Shown here one piece after another: positions 20,149 through 32,163 of a DNA stretch of 64,000 nucleotides (position 1 is the stretch's first letter; each line of letters starts with the position of its first letter). This stretch comes from Terramyces sp. JEL0728. Its lineage: Eukaryota > Chytridiomycota > Chytridiomycetes > Rhizophydiales > Terramycetaceae. The DNA lies in NCBI GenBank assembly GCA_027603945.1, contig JADIIU010000066.1, positions 1 to 64,000 of the forward strand, in the 5' to 3' direction. The position numbers and the translations under genes are program-made. Under the pieces are notes generated by a model. It had not been told where the DNA came from and made no database searches. It saw nothing but the letters and a program-made list of their open reading frames with translations.

Positions 20149-22589
20149 TGAAAAGTAATTTAATGTTCTTTCTGATAATAATTGCTAGTTGCTTAATAAC
20201 AATTGAATCATAAAATGTCTGCAACTTTTCCAAATATTTAAAGACCACACCTAATTTTGGCTGGTTAGATTTCCAATAAAGTGCAAAATTATGTTTCAAG
20301 AGCAGAGAAAGTATTTTCAGTATATCTACACTCAACTCTACCAAAGCAAAGTTGTCTGCCATAACCAAGTAATTCAAGATTCCTTCAGACAACAGCTTTG
20401 AAGATAAGCTGTTACTGGAAGAAATCAACTGCAACAACAGCGAGATGCACTGTTTCTCGGCATTGCCATTGAAATATTTCACAGAGAAAAACTCTATAAA
20501 GATTTGAGAATCCAATAGATATTCTTCCACTCTCTCTGTGTCTCTATTGTACCAAATCACAATAGTTTCGAAAACAGTGTTCCTCCAGCACTGGTCCCTT
20601 AGTACTGGCAAAAATAATGCCGAAACGTTTCCGTCCCATAAAAACTTTGGATCTACATTGCAAACCAAATCGCAAAGTATTGGGATAGCAAATTGTTTTT
20701 CCGGAAAGCTGTTTTGTATAATGTTTTTGAGCGGATCAAGTAGCCCAAAACTAATACTCTTTTCCTGTCTGTTTTTGTCGTGACGAAGAAGGTAAAACAA
20801 ACTGTTTAGAATCTGCATTTGGAAATCCCGGCGTTCATAATATTTCCGTAGCAATAACGTTAAAATTTCAATCTTGTTGTCAAAATTAAAAGTATCCAAA
20901 TTTTCAGCTACTCTGCAAATATTTTTGATAACTTTTAGTGTTAAAAACACGATTTCAGGCCGCTGGGTCTGAATCGCTACAAAAAGACCCTTTAAATTCT
21001 GGACGGTTGCCAAATGCTTGACCACGCTCCTTTTGCTAGAGGACATGAGTTGAAGCAACGATAGGATTTCATTTTGCATTTGCGTATACTCTCTAGTCCT
21101 AGGTTGGTAATTGCGATTCAATAGCTCCAGCAATAGCGATGGTATGCAACTGGTGGATAATAGCAATAGCAGATCTTCTTTGGCAATACCGGCCTACGTT
21201 ACAACAATTTACCTGGCGCTCTAAGGTTGTGCGCAGTACAGTTAGAATATAGGTCTTGTTTGAAATTGCGGTATTTAAAAGTATTTCGACAAATGTTCCA
21301 AATGCCAAATGTAACACGGAATGAGGCAGTTTCTTGATACAATTGCAAAAGACTTGGACAAACTCATTGCTCAGAAGCAAATCGCTATTAACCGTTTTTT
21401 CCAATTCTACCAAACAAGCAAACTGAATGTCCAGCTCTCCTTCATTGTCTGTATTTGTCTAACTCAGCCTAAATGTACCTGGATTATTGCTCTTAGACAA
21501 TCCGCAATTACTTTTTTGTTTTTTACATTCAATTTGATCTTGCTGAGCAATTCAAAAGTAGATTTTTGTGAAGTTACTTTTGTGGGTATGATATCCTGAA
21601 AAGTTTCTTCCAAATGGCCGTCAACCTGGTCTGCTGCCTGCACATCTATCACTTCCAAATTTAAGTCGTCACCGATAAAATCCATCGAATAATCATTATT
21701 ATCGGATATCTCCTTAAACAGTTCCAGATCTACTTTTTTCCACGAGATTTTATCGTTTGATTGCTTCTTCAAGAGCGATTTCGAATTGCTGTTCATCCAT
21801 GGATGATTTAAAAGCCTGCTCGCAGATATCCGTAAATTGGGATCTTTTTGGAAACAATTATCGAGGAAATCTTCAAAATAAGACGAAATGGCTTTTGGAT
21901 ATGGGATCTTATCTGAGGAGGCAATTCGGAAAAGGGCAGCTATTGGTTCAAGATCATAAAATGGCGGTTTCCCTGTAAATAGCTCCAAAGCCGTACACCC
22001 CACGCTCCAAATATCCGATGCAGAGCTAGAACCGTTCAGCTCAATTACTTCAGGAGCCATCCAATACGGAGAGCCTTCAAAAAGCGCACGTTTGGTCATC
22101 CCCAGCTTGCTTGCTATCCCGAAATCGGCCAATTTTACTAGTCCTTGCTTTGTATTCAACAAGTTTGCACTTTTGACGTCTCGATGGACATGGTTAACAA
22201 TTTTTTACTAACTCCTTGATGGTGAAGATATTCCAGCCCCGCTAAAACTTGTTTGATATATTCACTAATAAGATTTTCAGGAAAAGATCCAAATTTGTCC
22301 ATCGTATCCCTCAACGAACCCAGTTCGCAATATCTTTGTTAGCTACCACGTACTCCATGATTATTAGCAGTTCATCGTTAATAATCTCATATCCATACAT
22401 ATGTACGATGTTTTCGTGGCTTAGTTTAGTCAGCAAGACTATTTCTTGCATTGTTTCGTGAATCTCTGCGGTACTCTGCTTTTTAATTTTCTTTATTGCA
22501 ACAGTTAATCCGGAATTGGTGTCCAGTGCTCGATATACAACCCCCGATGCTCCTTTCCCAATCAAGTCCCCCAGCTGAAATCCTTTCAT
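20129..22589 (-). CDS. Cdc7/Cdc15/SepH-like protein kinase with armadillo-type C-terminus
   Basis: Likely a MAP3K-related kinase of the septation initiation/mitotic exit type. Four introns (20, 20, 20, 19 nt) are removed to leave 793 residues. Kinase motifs are [61 protein letters not shown] and [19 protein letters not shown]. The C-terminal ~450 residues are helical and Leu-rich, as in the HEAT/ARM region of fungal Cdc7/SepH and plant MAP3K-epsilon. The second intron (22189-22208) fits by size and frame but ends in TG rather than AG; without it the HRD motif is lost. I use the ATG at 22589. The next gene starts 39 bp away on the other strand. Confidence 0.85.
22189..22208 (-). other. Candidate GT-TG intron in the kinase gene
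   Basis: Read on the minus strand the segment is gtaaaaaattgttaaccatg: 20 nt, a normal donor, a normal TTAAC branch-like motif, but TG in place of AG at the acceptor. Removing it restores GVIHRDVK in the catalytic loop. No AG-ending alternative keeps that motif. Confidence 0.6.
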
Positions 22590-22628
22590 CAACGCGTTTG
22601 TTTGTCAAAAAAACTCGGACTAATCAGA

Positions 22629-23485
22629 ATGTCTTCTTCGCACGACCCAGATGATGCTACATATTGGAGAGCACAATCGATTATATTGAAGCGACAACTG
22701 CTGGACCAAAATCAAAAAATGCTTGAACTCCAAAAGAAAATTAAAGTATTTGTTTATAACAAAGGATAAAGAATGCAGCCCGTCGATTCCTCCAAATTTT
22801 AATACTCTGATGAATGGACTATACTCTAGTCTTGCAAATGACATGGATTTCGAAACAAGGCTAAATTATAATGGAGACAAGCTATTAGATTATATGAATT
22901 GTATTTCGCAGGATTTTGGGAAACTTCTTATTAGGTCGTCAGAGCGCTTGAATTCCCTGCGAATTGCTTGGAGAAACACTTGCAGCTTGATCGACTTCAA
23001 GGATATCAATTTTATTGGTGATCGCATTGGAATTACACTCAAGGCCATAGACTATCAGCTGGAAACTACAGACACCAGTAAAATACACCTGCGTACCCTT
23101 GAACTGCTCATATATGAGCTGTTTTACACCTGGAAGATTCTTTTGGTTAACGAACCAGAATTTAAGACCCTCAGGAAATACTTGAAAACGATCCACATTA
23201 ACATGAAGCCCAAAGATTTGAAAAATTCAGCACAAATGGTACATAATATTTCAGCAAGGATTTCACCAAGGTTGGACAAAGTTACAATCATCGAAAATCA
23301 TATTTCTTCACCTGTCGTCTTGAAAGTTGACTCAACAGATGTAGCAGTGCAAAGCGAACAGGTACGATATAGTTAATATGGAGGAAATATTTGAGGCAAC
23401 CGAATACGTTGAGGAGTCACTCAAGGATATCAGGCTCCGACAGTATTCTGAAGCGCTACAAGAACTATCATCGAGATTTCAATAG
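22629..23485 (+). CDS. Uncharacterised coiled-coil/helical protein
   Basis: I do not recognise this gene. Removing introns of 19 and 22 nt gives 271 residues. Residues ~10-40 form an amphipathic, heptad-like helix (LKRQLLDQNQKMLELQKKIK). The middle is helix-rich with many Leu and charged residues (LNSLRIAWRNTCSLI, LELLIYELFYTWKILL). The C-terminus is acidic and helical (EYVEESLKDIRLRQYSEALQEL). No signal peptide or membrane helix is visible. It shares a 39-bp divergent promoter with the kinase at 20129-22589, so co-expression is possible. A cytoskeletal or septation partner is conceivable but unsupported by sequence. Confidence 0.6.
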
Positions 23486-23571
23486 ACGGCCTCACAACTA
23501 ACTTTTTCTGAAAATAATAACAATTTAGAGATTTTAATTTTTTCTTTTTTTTCAAACAGGAAAAACCAATA

Positions 23572-24654
23572 ATGACAGATTTGATGAAGAGCAGAGTAGT
23601 TTTGGGAGCACATAATGTGTCGCATGTAGTTATTCTGTAACATAGGTATCCTCGAGTGATTTTCCGCACAACTTTGATGGAGATTTAGCGTGGAATTTGA
23701 AATCATTCAAAAAGGTTTAGAACAGTTAATGTAGAACTTCAAAGTCGTTGTAGGATCGTTAAATGAAATGGATATGGAGTTTGATTTAATTGGAATTGAC
23801 GCTGCAATCGCAAATGCTTTTAGAAGAATTTTAATTGCAGAAGTTCCTACTATGGCAATCGAATCAATCTTCTTTCACGATAACAACTCTGTTTTATTTG
23901 ACGAAATATTGGCGCATCGTATTGGGTTGGTACCTTTAAACGCCGACCCGCGGCTATTTGAATACCGTCAATGGGATGACACACCAACTGATTTGAACAC
24001 CATAGTATTTAGACTAGAAGTTAAATGCACATCCAACCCCAAAGCCTCACCTGATGAGATTGATCCAAATCAGAAATATATCAATTCAAATGTATATTCC
24101 AAGGATTTAGTCTGGCAACCAAAGGGGGCACAGGAAGAGGTGTTTGCGGATAGACCGATCAAGCCAGTCTACGATGATATTTTGTTGGCAAAATTAAGAC
24201 CCGGCCAATCTATTGTAATGGATTTACATGCACAAAAGGGGATTGGAAAAGAGCATGCTAAATGGTCTCCTGTTGCTACCGCTTCTTATCGATTGTTGCC
24301 AGATATTCAAATATTAAAGCCTATTACTGGTGATGATGCCATCAAATTCCAAAAATGTTTCCCAAAGGGAACTATTGAAATCGAAAATGGAAAAGCTCGT
24401 GTCGCAAACCCTAGAAAAGATACGGCCAGTAGAGAATGCTTGAGACATAAGGAATTTGAAGACAAAGTCAGGTTGACCAGAGTGCGTGACCACTTTATAT
24501 GTAACACTTAACTAACCAAGTTTCAATTGAATCCACCGGGGCTTTGACACCAGATGCCTTATTCGAAAGTGCAGCCCAAGTGCTAATAGATAAATGCAAG
24601 AATTTAAAACAGGCGCTTAACGATATGGGACTGCCTGCTACTTATGACGAATAA
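23572..24654 (+). CDS. RPC40: RNA polymerase I/III subunit RPAC1 (AC40/Rpc40)
   Basis: The alpha-like assembly subunit shared by Pol I and Pol III. Introns at 23626-23645, 23715-23734 and 24501-24520, each 20 nt, are removed to give 340 residues, close to yeast Rpc40 (335). Motifs are [11 protein letters not shown] near the N-terminus, the alpha-type [64 protein letters not shown], and the C-terminal [17 protein letters not shown]. The CFAP46-like gene ends 28 bp beyond its stop on the other strand. Confidence 0.95.
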
Positions 24655-24682
24655 ATAATTATTGAAAGCAGACGTTCATTTA

Positions 24683-27600
24683 TTAGATATGGCAAGGCAC
24701 GTTCTGGCCAAACGTCATTAACTTTACTTGCGGATAAGGATTTGACTTTGCTACAATCTGACAAATATTCCCTCCTCCGTTCTTTAGTTCAACCTGAATA
24801 TTTTTAACGATTTTCAGTGCAAGGGATTCGGTAATGGGATAGGACGGCACAGTGTAAGAAAGAATTCCAAAAATGGTGAAAATTGCAGCCTTGACTTTTG
24901 ACATTACATCAAACTTGTTTAATCTGTGGTTGGGAATGTCATACAGGAACGTCAGCGCGACGGCAAGTATTCCAGATACAAATGGTCCACACGAAATATC
25001 AATTGAATTTTGAATACCAGCAAACAAAACCATCTGGGCTTTACACATCTCGTCCAAATCTTCATATCTAATCATCAAAAATAATTACACTGCGTCAGCC
25101 AAATCGCGGTGTTTAAAGTGTTCAGTAGTACCATCCAATACGTCTCTGAGTTTGGAAGTAACGATGTATATGTCATTCATCTTTCCTGGGACTGTATCTT
25201 CTTCTTTCTTTTTTTCTTTATCCTTCTTTCCTTTAGGTTCATCCTTTTTCTTTACATTTTCGACAGGCGGTTCTACTTTTTTACGATTCATGAATATGCT
25301 GATGCTGAAATCTCTCGTAACTGTTTTTACTTTTTTGAAATTATCCCAAATGATGTCTTCGACATATATCTCCTCTGTGATTTGGTCCAAAAGTAGTATT
25401 ATATGGCAACCTTCGGAAATTATTCCTGGTTTATCTGTTTCAGAGTCGGCATCTTTCAAGAAACCAACCGATCCGCATTTTAATAACGCCTGTTCAATGT
25501 CGGAAGCTGTCACTTGCTCGTTCAGGTTGTGAACTAAGGATTCTACTATAAATGCATCATCTGGAGTTTTCTTTTTGTCCGCTCCTTTGGTAACATCATT
25601 TTTCTTGATGGAAACCGAGACAAATAATTTCAATTTGTCCGTCGAGGCACAGATGGTGAATATAGCTGTTCCCTACCATTATCAAATGTTACTTTAGGTA
25701 TGTCAGAAGGCAGAGTTGACAACTTTGGTTTTAATAAGTGAACAGGAAAAGAATCTTTGGAGAATAACAAGTCCTGCTTGATTTTATGAAACTTTGATTC
25801 TGGTGCAATGCCAAATTTCTCTGTCGTAAAGTTTTTCCTTAACAGATGGTTTGGAAGCTTTCTAAGCTTATATAGAACATCCAAGACAAATGGACAGGTG
25901 TCACAAGAGTGCAATAACTGTAAATATCTAAATTAGCTACTTGATACTTGGACGCTTCGCTGTGGTCACTGAATATGCTTGAAAGCAGAATAAAACTACA
26001 CTTACTGACTACTTTCAGCAAATAAATGTCATCTTTTGCAATAAACACGTCGATTAGCTCATTGAAAAAAGAGAGTGCCTTTTCAGCATGTTGTTTGGAT
26101 TCTAGATCAGCTCAATGGTACCTTCTGCACTTGTAGAAATTGTTTTCAAGTAGAAATGCACTCCTTGGGAAAAATCATAATAGTATTTAAGATGTTCTGG
26201 AAGATTTAGATTTCCTACCAAAGTTACAAGCAGTGCTAACGATTCCATAGGATTGATTTCTTTTACATCCTTTGTCAAATTTTCAGGGTCGGTCATTTTC
26301 AAATATTCTTCGACTGGATTCAATTCTGGTAAGTTTGAATTATCTTGCGGTTTAAAATAAAATCGAATAGTCTGTATACTTTTGAATACCAAAAAAACTA
26401 CTTGCAGTTCAGTGTAATGTTCAGAGGGGCATTTAGAGTTGTTGATGTGCTTGATTATTTGAGATTCAGACACGGCTGTGAGGAAGCTGTGATCAAAGTT
26501 GGATTTTAAGATTAATATCAGACACTCGTCAAAAATCCCATGCAGACAGTCGCTATCCAACAATTGATATAATTTCTGTAGCGCAATGAAAGCGTGCTTT
26601 TCCTTTGTTGCCTTTTCCAAGTAGATTGCGATATTTAGGTAGAAAATACACCAGTTCCGCACCAAATTGCATCCCAACTTGCTACAGTTTGCGATATTAA
26701 TTGCCTTCTCGATGTATTTACAGTCAACAATCCTTTTCGCAAACATTGAAGTGATTCCTTTTTTCTTGTCGTCATGGTTTTCAAACATTTGAGTGCTTGC
26801 AATATATTGTAGTGCAAAGTGTTTGTAGAATAAATCGGAATCTTCTGGAACCATCTCTATTCCTTTTTGGCTTATTGCCAATGCGTCCATACAATTTTTG
26901 TTTAATAGGTGAATATGCGATAGCTTTAACAAGGCATTTGCCTCAGCCGCTCTGCATTGGACTGAATGCAAAATCAGAGAAATGGTGTTAACTGCTGCCG
27001 TAAAATCGCCAAACTCAATCATATAGTCCACAGCTATGAAATGTAGTTCTTTGAGGTCTTTTTCTTCCAATTTCAATTGAATTACTGATTCCTCGAGATA
27101 GAGTGCTTTTTCTGTATATTCGCTATATTTGGATAAATATACTTTGTATACATCGTTAGACTGCTGTGTTTTACCACACTTTTCCAATACGTATGCAGTA
27201 ACGAGATCCGAAAAGTAACTTAATATTGGATACACGTTGTTAAATCCATCAGCTATCAACTCAATAAATTTCAAAAGAATATGGGCAAGTTCTGGTTGTG
27301 ATTCCGACATATTCCTGTCTATAATCGAAATAATGTCCAAAATTAGCTTGATTGGTCTTTCTATCACAGCTTTTGCTATACAATCCAAATTCTTTGCTAA
27401 AAACTGCGACTTTACAGATTTTGGAAAGCTATAGGCTTCCCAACTAGCTGGAAGAGTTACTTCGGCCATTTCAGGTGCTGCTGCTTGTTCCGCACCTCCT
27501 TTTTTCCCTTTTACTGATTTTGGTTTGACTTGTGGTACTACTTCGATGTTTTGAGAGTTTTTGTTTGTTGATGTAAACAGCTGCTGCATCATTTCTAATA

Positions 27601-30600
27601 CGACGGTATTGATCTTTCCCAAGATTTCTTTTTTGTCTGAATCTTCTTTTGATAAACTATCTTTCAATAAGTGAACGGAAAACAGACAGTCATATGGGTT
27701 TGAAAATTCCTTTGGAAGCTCTTCTGTCATTAATTTTAAGGTGGGGTTGTCATAGCATTCATAGTAGTTCAACAACCGAAAGCAAGAGTGTTCCTGGGCC
27801 AAGCTATTTGCCACTATCATTCTATGGGCTTTTTGGAACATCAATAGTTTATCTTCAGGGGTTTTGACAATTCCTGCCATTGTAATAACGTCCCCATAGT
27901 TGGGATCGTAATTAACCGGAATAATATAGTCTACATTGATGCCCAAAGTTCGGTTAATGTTATATTTTCTTGCCCAGAGAGGAGCAAAGCAGTGTTTTGG
28001 TAAAAGTTTGGTTGCCAATTCAATATACTTTAAAGCAGTTTGGATTTGATTGGTATCTACATAATAATCAACAACCGTACAGAAAATAGTTCGGATTATA
28101 GACGCTTCAGTGTCTTTTAGCACATTGTTAATCTTGCTTGGCCCAAAAATTGCGGTGATTCTGGTTAGAAGCAGGGAAAGTAATTCAAAGGATACCGCAT
28201 CAGTTTGTTTTAAATTGTAAAATACTGCATTCCAATAACACCCTAAAATCATACTTAGAGAATTTATCGATATGCTGCTGGTGAGAACAGTAGTTTGCTT
28301 CACCAACTGCAGCAACTGGTGAAGCACTGAATTTTGAATTTCGGTGGTGGTTTGGCCTATTTGGGCAATGCCGTGTAAACATTCTACCGCATGGCATACA
28401 TTATATGCTGCGAGCACATCGAAAGAGTTGTACTGCTTTAATTTCGAGATGAATCCGGCAAAGTGTAATCCTCCTGTAAAGAGACCTAATGCGATACTCT
28501 GCTGATTTAAATCTTGTGCCATTTTTGCTAATTTAGTAACCATTCTCATTTTCAACGCTGCTGGGAAATTCTTGTGGTTTAATACATTTGCGACTAATAG
28601 TTCAAAAGTTTCAGTTTCTTTTTGGGCTTGTTTAGGGTCTGGTTTTATAGTTTGATCAAATTGATACCACAGTTTCACCTCGGGCATTTCAAATTCTAAG
28701 CTTGCAATAGTACTGTCTTTGGATGGTGGTTTACACTGTTGAATTCTGTTCCAGATCGGTATTAGAATTAACAACGTTCGCATATCTGCTGTATTACTAG
28801 TAGCAGCGATTTTTAGACATTCTTCAGCATTCTTCAGGTGGACTGCAGAGTTGTCTTTAGCGTTCTTGATCCCAGCATTTTTCGCAGCCAAAGCGGTGTA
28901 AATATCTAATTCTATCACTGCGTAGATCTTTGAGATGAGAATTCCCATGTTGGATTTCTTCATATGCGTTTCGTCACAATATTCGTAAAACCTTGTTACC
29001 GGCTCAACCCATAATTCATTCATTGGCTTTTCATAAGCTGTAACGTACGTTTTCCAAAATTGAACTCCGGCATTGTATTCCAAGTGATGCAATTTCTTTT
29101 TCTTTGATATTTCAAGCAGGTTAATGTTCAAGTTGAGGACATATTCTACAAACTTGTTCGTATCAGATTCGTTGACGTGCTTGCGGAAGCCTACCAACAT
29201 GACATTGACTAGTGTAAAATATATGTCAAATTCATCTTCATCTCCGACCTCTGTCCGGTGGTTGTCAATAAGATTGATTAAATTCTTTGCGGCAACGAAA
29301 AGCATATCCCAATTCGCAAGGATTTGAGCGTCAGATTGCTCTGGCTGGATACAGAACTTTTGACATCTCTTAAAGAATTCAAATAATATTGGATAATAAC
29401 TAGATTCCGCCGAATAAACTCCTTGATCTGGAGAAAGAAATCGATTTTCAACATAGCTGTACTGCTGAAATTAGTAAAAAATACTGGCAGGATCTCAAGT
29501 AGGGCTTTCTGCAACAAAATCTGAACTAGCTCAGGCTCGCTGGATTCAGCCATATACAACAGCTCGGACACTAGAATTAAAGGAATCCCACCTTTCTTGA
29601 ATAAATCGGCATGTTGCTCATTTTCATCTTCTATCATATGCGATTCAATCAGCTGGGATAAGTTGTTTTCGGCACTAATGATTGAGTTTGAGTATCTCTT
29701 GAATTTTTTCAATTCGGCTTTAATTACCTGCTTGATATCATGATCAAAATTTTTCATTTGAGAAAACGACTTTTCTATCAATAAAGTCAGTTTCTGGGCT
29801 AGTTTTTTAGGCAGTTTGTCTGCTACAGGTAAAATTATGTTCCACAATGAAATGCAAATTTCAATCCCCAACATTTCCCAGCCGTGTTCAAAAGCAGTGA
29901 GAATATCATTTGAAATGTGGTACAGGTAATTTTCGATTTTCGGAATTGAAAGTCCTCTCTCAATAATTTTTTTGACCTTGATAAGCTGATACAAGAGCTT
30001 TTTCTTGGCGATATATTCTGGATTTACAATTTTAAAACGTTGTAGCTCCTCCATTAGAGATCTAGATTCGGCGATCATGCCATTTGAAGTGGTGTGTTGG
30101 AATAATTCAAAATGTATCCAGAGGTGATCCAGAAATATATCTGATGGTTTTTTGTCAACGGATGTACTATTCAGTAGCTTCAAATCGCCAATAATCTGCA
30201 AAAGATTTCCTTTACCGAAATGTATAAGAGATTCTATGTCAAAAAACACTGTCAGAGCTGCAGTGCTGCCTGGCCAGACACACTTGGTATCATGTATTTG
30301 TTGATAAATTAGACCAATGTATTTCATATAAATTTTTACAGGAATCTTGCTCAGCTTGCAGATTTGACTAGAAATTGCGATTAATTTCGAGCAATTCTTC
30401 CAATTTTCTTCAACTGAACTGCTGGACTTGACTATTGCATAAACCAGTGTCATATTGTATGTTACAGTCCACTCTGGGTTAGATTTACCATTATCCATCG
30501 CGTTCGCAATTGTCAATCCAAAATCCAGGACAGACTTTGGCTGAGAAAATAAGCTTTCATTGAATATATCCAAGTACGCAATAGAGACATTGTAGCTTCC

Positions 30601-30729
30601 TTGAGAGTAATTTTGAACCAGTGCGTAATGTAAGGCTTTCTTTAGCCATTGAATTATAATTTCCACACTAATTACTGAATTTTGGTTGTCCTTGGCAACA
30701 TCCCAGTATTTGAAATGTTTGTGCTCCAT
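24683..30729 (-). CDS. Large axonemal solenoid protein, CFAP46-like
   Basis: Five introns of 20-23 nt are removed to leave 1980 residues from the ATG at 30729. The protein is almost wholly helical with TPR-like repeats and Leu-rich pairs. Near the C-terminus it has a Lys/Glu-rich spacer (KKKDEPKGKKDKEKKKEE) between a VTRDFSISIFMNRKK segment and IYIVTSKL. That order resembles the tail of CFAP46 (TTC40), a component of the C1d projection of the central pair. I base the name on that tail and on general size and architecture, not on an alignment, and CFAP54-type proteins remain possible. It is shorter than human CFAP46 (about 2700). With IFT140 it supports a motile flagellum. Confidence 0.55.
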
Positions 30730-31056
30730 TGGAACATGTTTGGAGCATGCATATGCTTGTACCAGACAAATCCTGTGTTAAAAACCAGTTACTCATGATA
30801 CTCGAAGTTGCTCAGTGAATTGCTTTCTAATAATTTGTTATTCAGCTCCCAAAAGTTAGAACGACTTACCATTCGGTTTGAACAAACCTTTTTTCTTTTA
30901 TCAGTGACAAGTCAATATTCATCGATGGAGTGAAAAGTAACGCGTCAAATTCAGATGGAGCAAACTCCTACGTCCTCAAACAATAACCGGGCAGCAAAAG
31001 TTGGTTATCAGCCATGACAAAGTGCTCTTATTGCTATGGAAATTTTTTGAAAAAAA
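30730..31056. other. Divergent promoter region, CFAP46-like / formyltransferase
   Basis: This 327-bp stretch separates two start codons on opposite strands. No gene or clear TATA box is seen; the part next to the plus-strand start is A-rich. Confidence 0.4.
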
Positions 31057-32072
31057 ATGAAGTTTAATATTTTGTTTTTTGGCTCTGACAAATTCTCGTC
31101 AATTTGCCTGGATAAAATCTATAAATGTAGGGGCGGATTAACGATAGCTTCCACTTATTCCCGATTAGAAGTTGTTTTGCCTTTTCATTGGGAAACACCA
31201 CTAAAGAAATATGCTTCAGAAAGAAATATCAAATTTCACAGAGCACCATTGAAGACTTTAAAGGAGTTTGATGTATTACGGAATTGATATAGACTAGAGG
31301 ATTAAGCAATGTTGAATTCAATCTGGCGGTAGTTGTTTCGTTTGGATATTTCATTCCCAAAAGGATACTGGGACAATTTACTCAAGGAACATTGAATGCG
31401 CATCCATCATTACTTCCCAAATATCGAGGAGCTGCGCCGATTCAGCATGCAATAATGAATCAAGATAAGCAAACTGGTGTGTCGATAATTGAACTTTCTC
31501 CAACATCGTTTGACTCTGGAAAAATACTAAAGCAAACCAAAATTGTACATTATTTTAACATCAGGATATTCCTACGAATGTGTTTTATCAAGAGCTGCAT
31601 GATGCATTGGCAGAACAAAGTGGAAATGATCTCGTAGACACAATTTCCCATTTGCAGCAGTATCAATCAACAGCAAGGCTTCAAGATGAATTGTTGGCCA
31701 CCAAAGCGCCAAAGATTAAAACAGAGGATGCACAAATCTCTCTGCAGGATTCCACAAATTGGATATACGCCAAGTATAGAGCAACTGGAGAAAAGGTGCT
31801 TTATATTAACCTAGGTTCCAATCTATTGCCATTTTGGAAAGAAGAAGATTCAAATCATCGAAATGGACTCGCCAATTACCCACAGATTCCCAGAACTGCC
31901 TGCTATAGCTGAAATCGGACAGTTATACATATTAGACAATACGATATATATCAAAACCATAGATGGCTGGTTGCCAGTTAAACGAGTTCGGGTAGAAAAC
32001 AAAGCTACCAGAGGAGCAGAAGATTTCCGTAATGGCTATCAAATCAAAAACGGGGCTGTGTATTTAAAGTGA
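31057..32072 (+). CDS. Mitochondrial methionyl-tRNA formyltransferase
   Basis: Formylates initiator Met-tRNA for mitochondrial translation. Four introns are placed: 31127-31147 (21 nt, in frame), a problematic one near 31266-31297, 31545-31564 (20) and 31796-31814 (19). With these the product is about 307 residues. Family motifs are ILFFGSDKFSS at the N-terminus, VVVSFGYFIPKRIL, LNAHPSLLPKYRGAAPIQHAI (the active-site Asn-His-Ser region), QTGVSIIELSPTSFDSGKIL, and the C-terminal segment with APKIKTEDAQI. The second intron must be either a 32-nt GT-AG intron or a 17-nt GA-AG one, so this junction is uncertain. Confidence 0.88.
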
Positions 32073-32163
32073 TTAGTAATAAATAAACCGTTCTATCTGG
32101 TGTCTCTATTTTGGTTCTTCATGTGAAAATCTCGGCACCTTCCACAAGAAATTCAATCTGACA

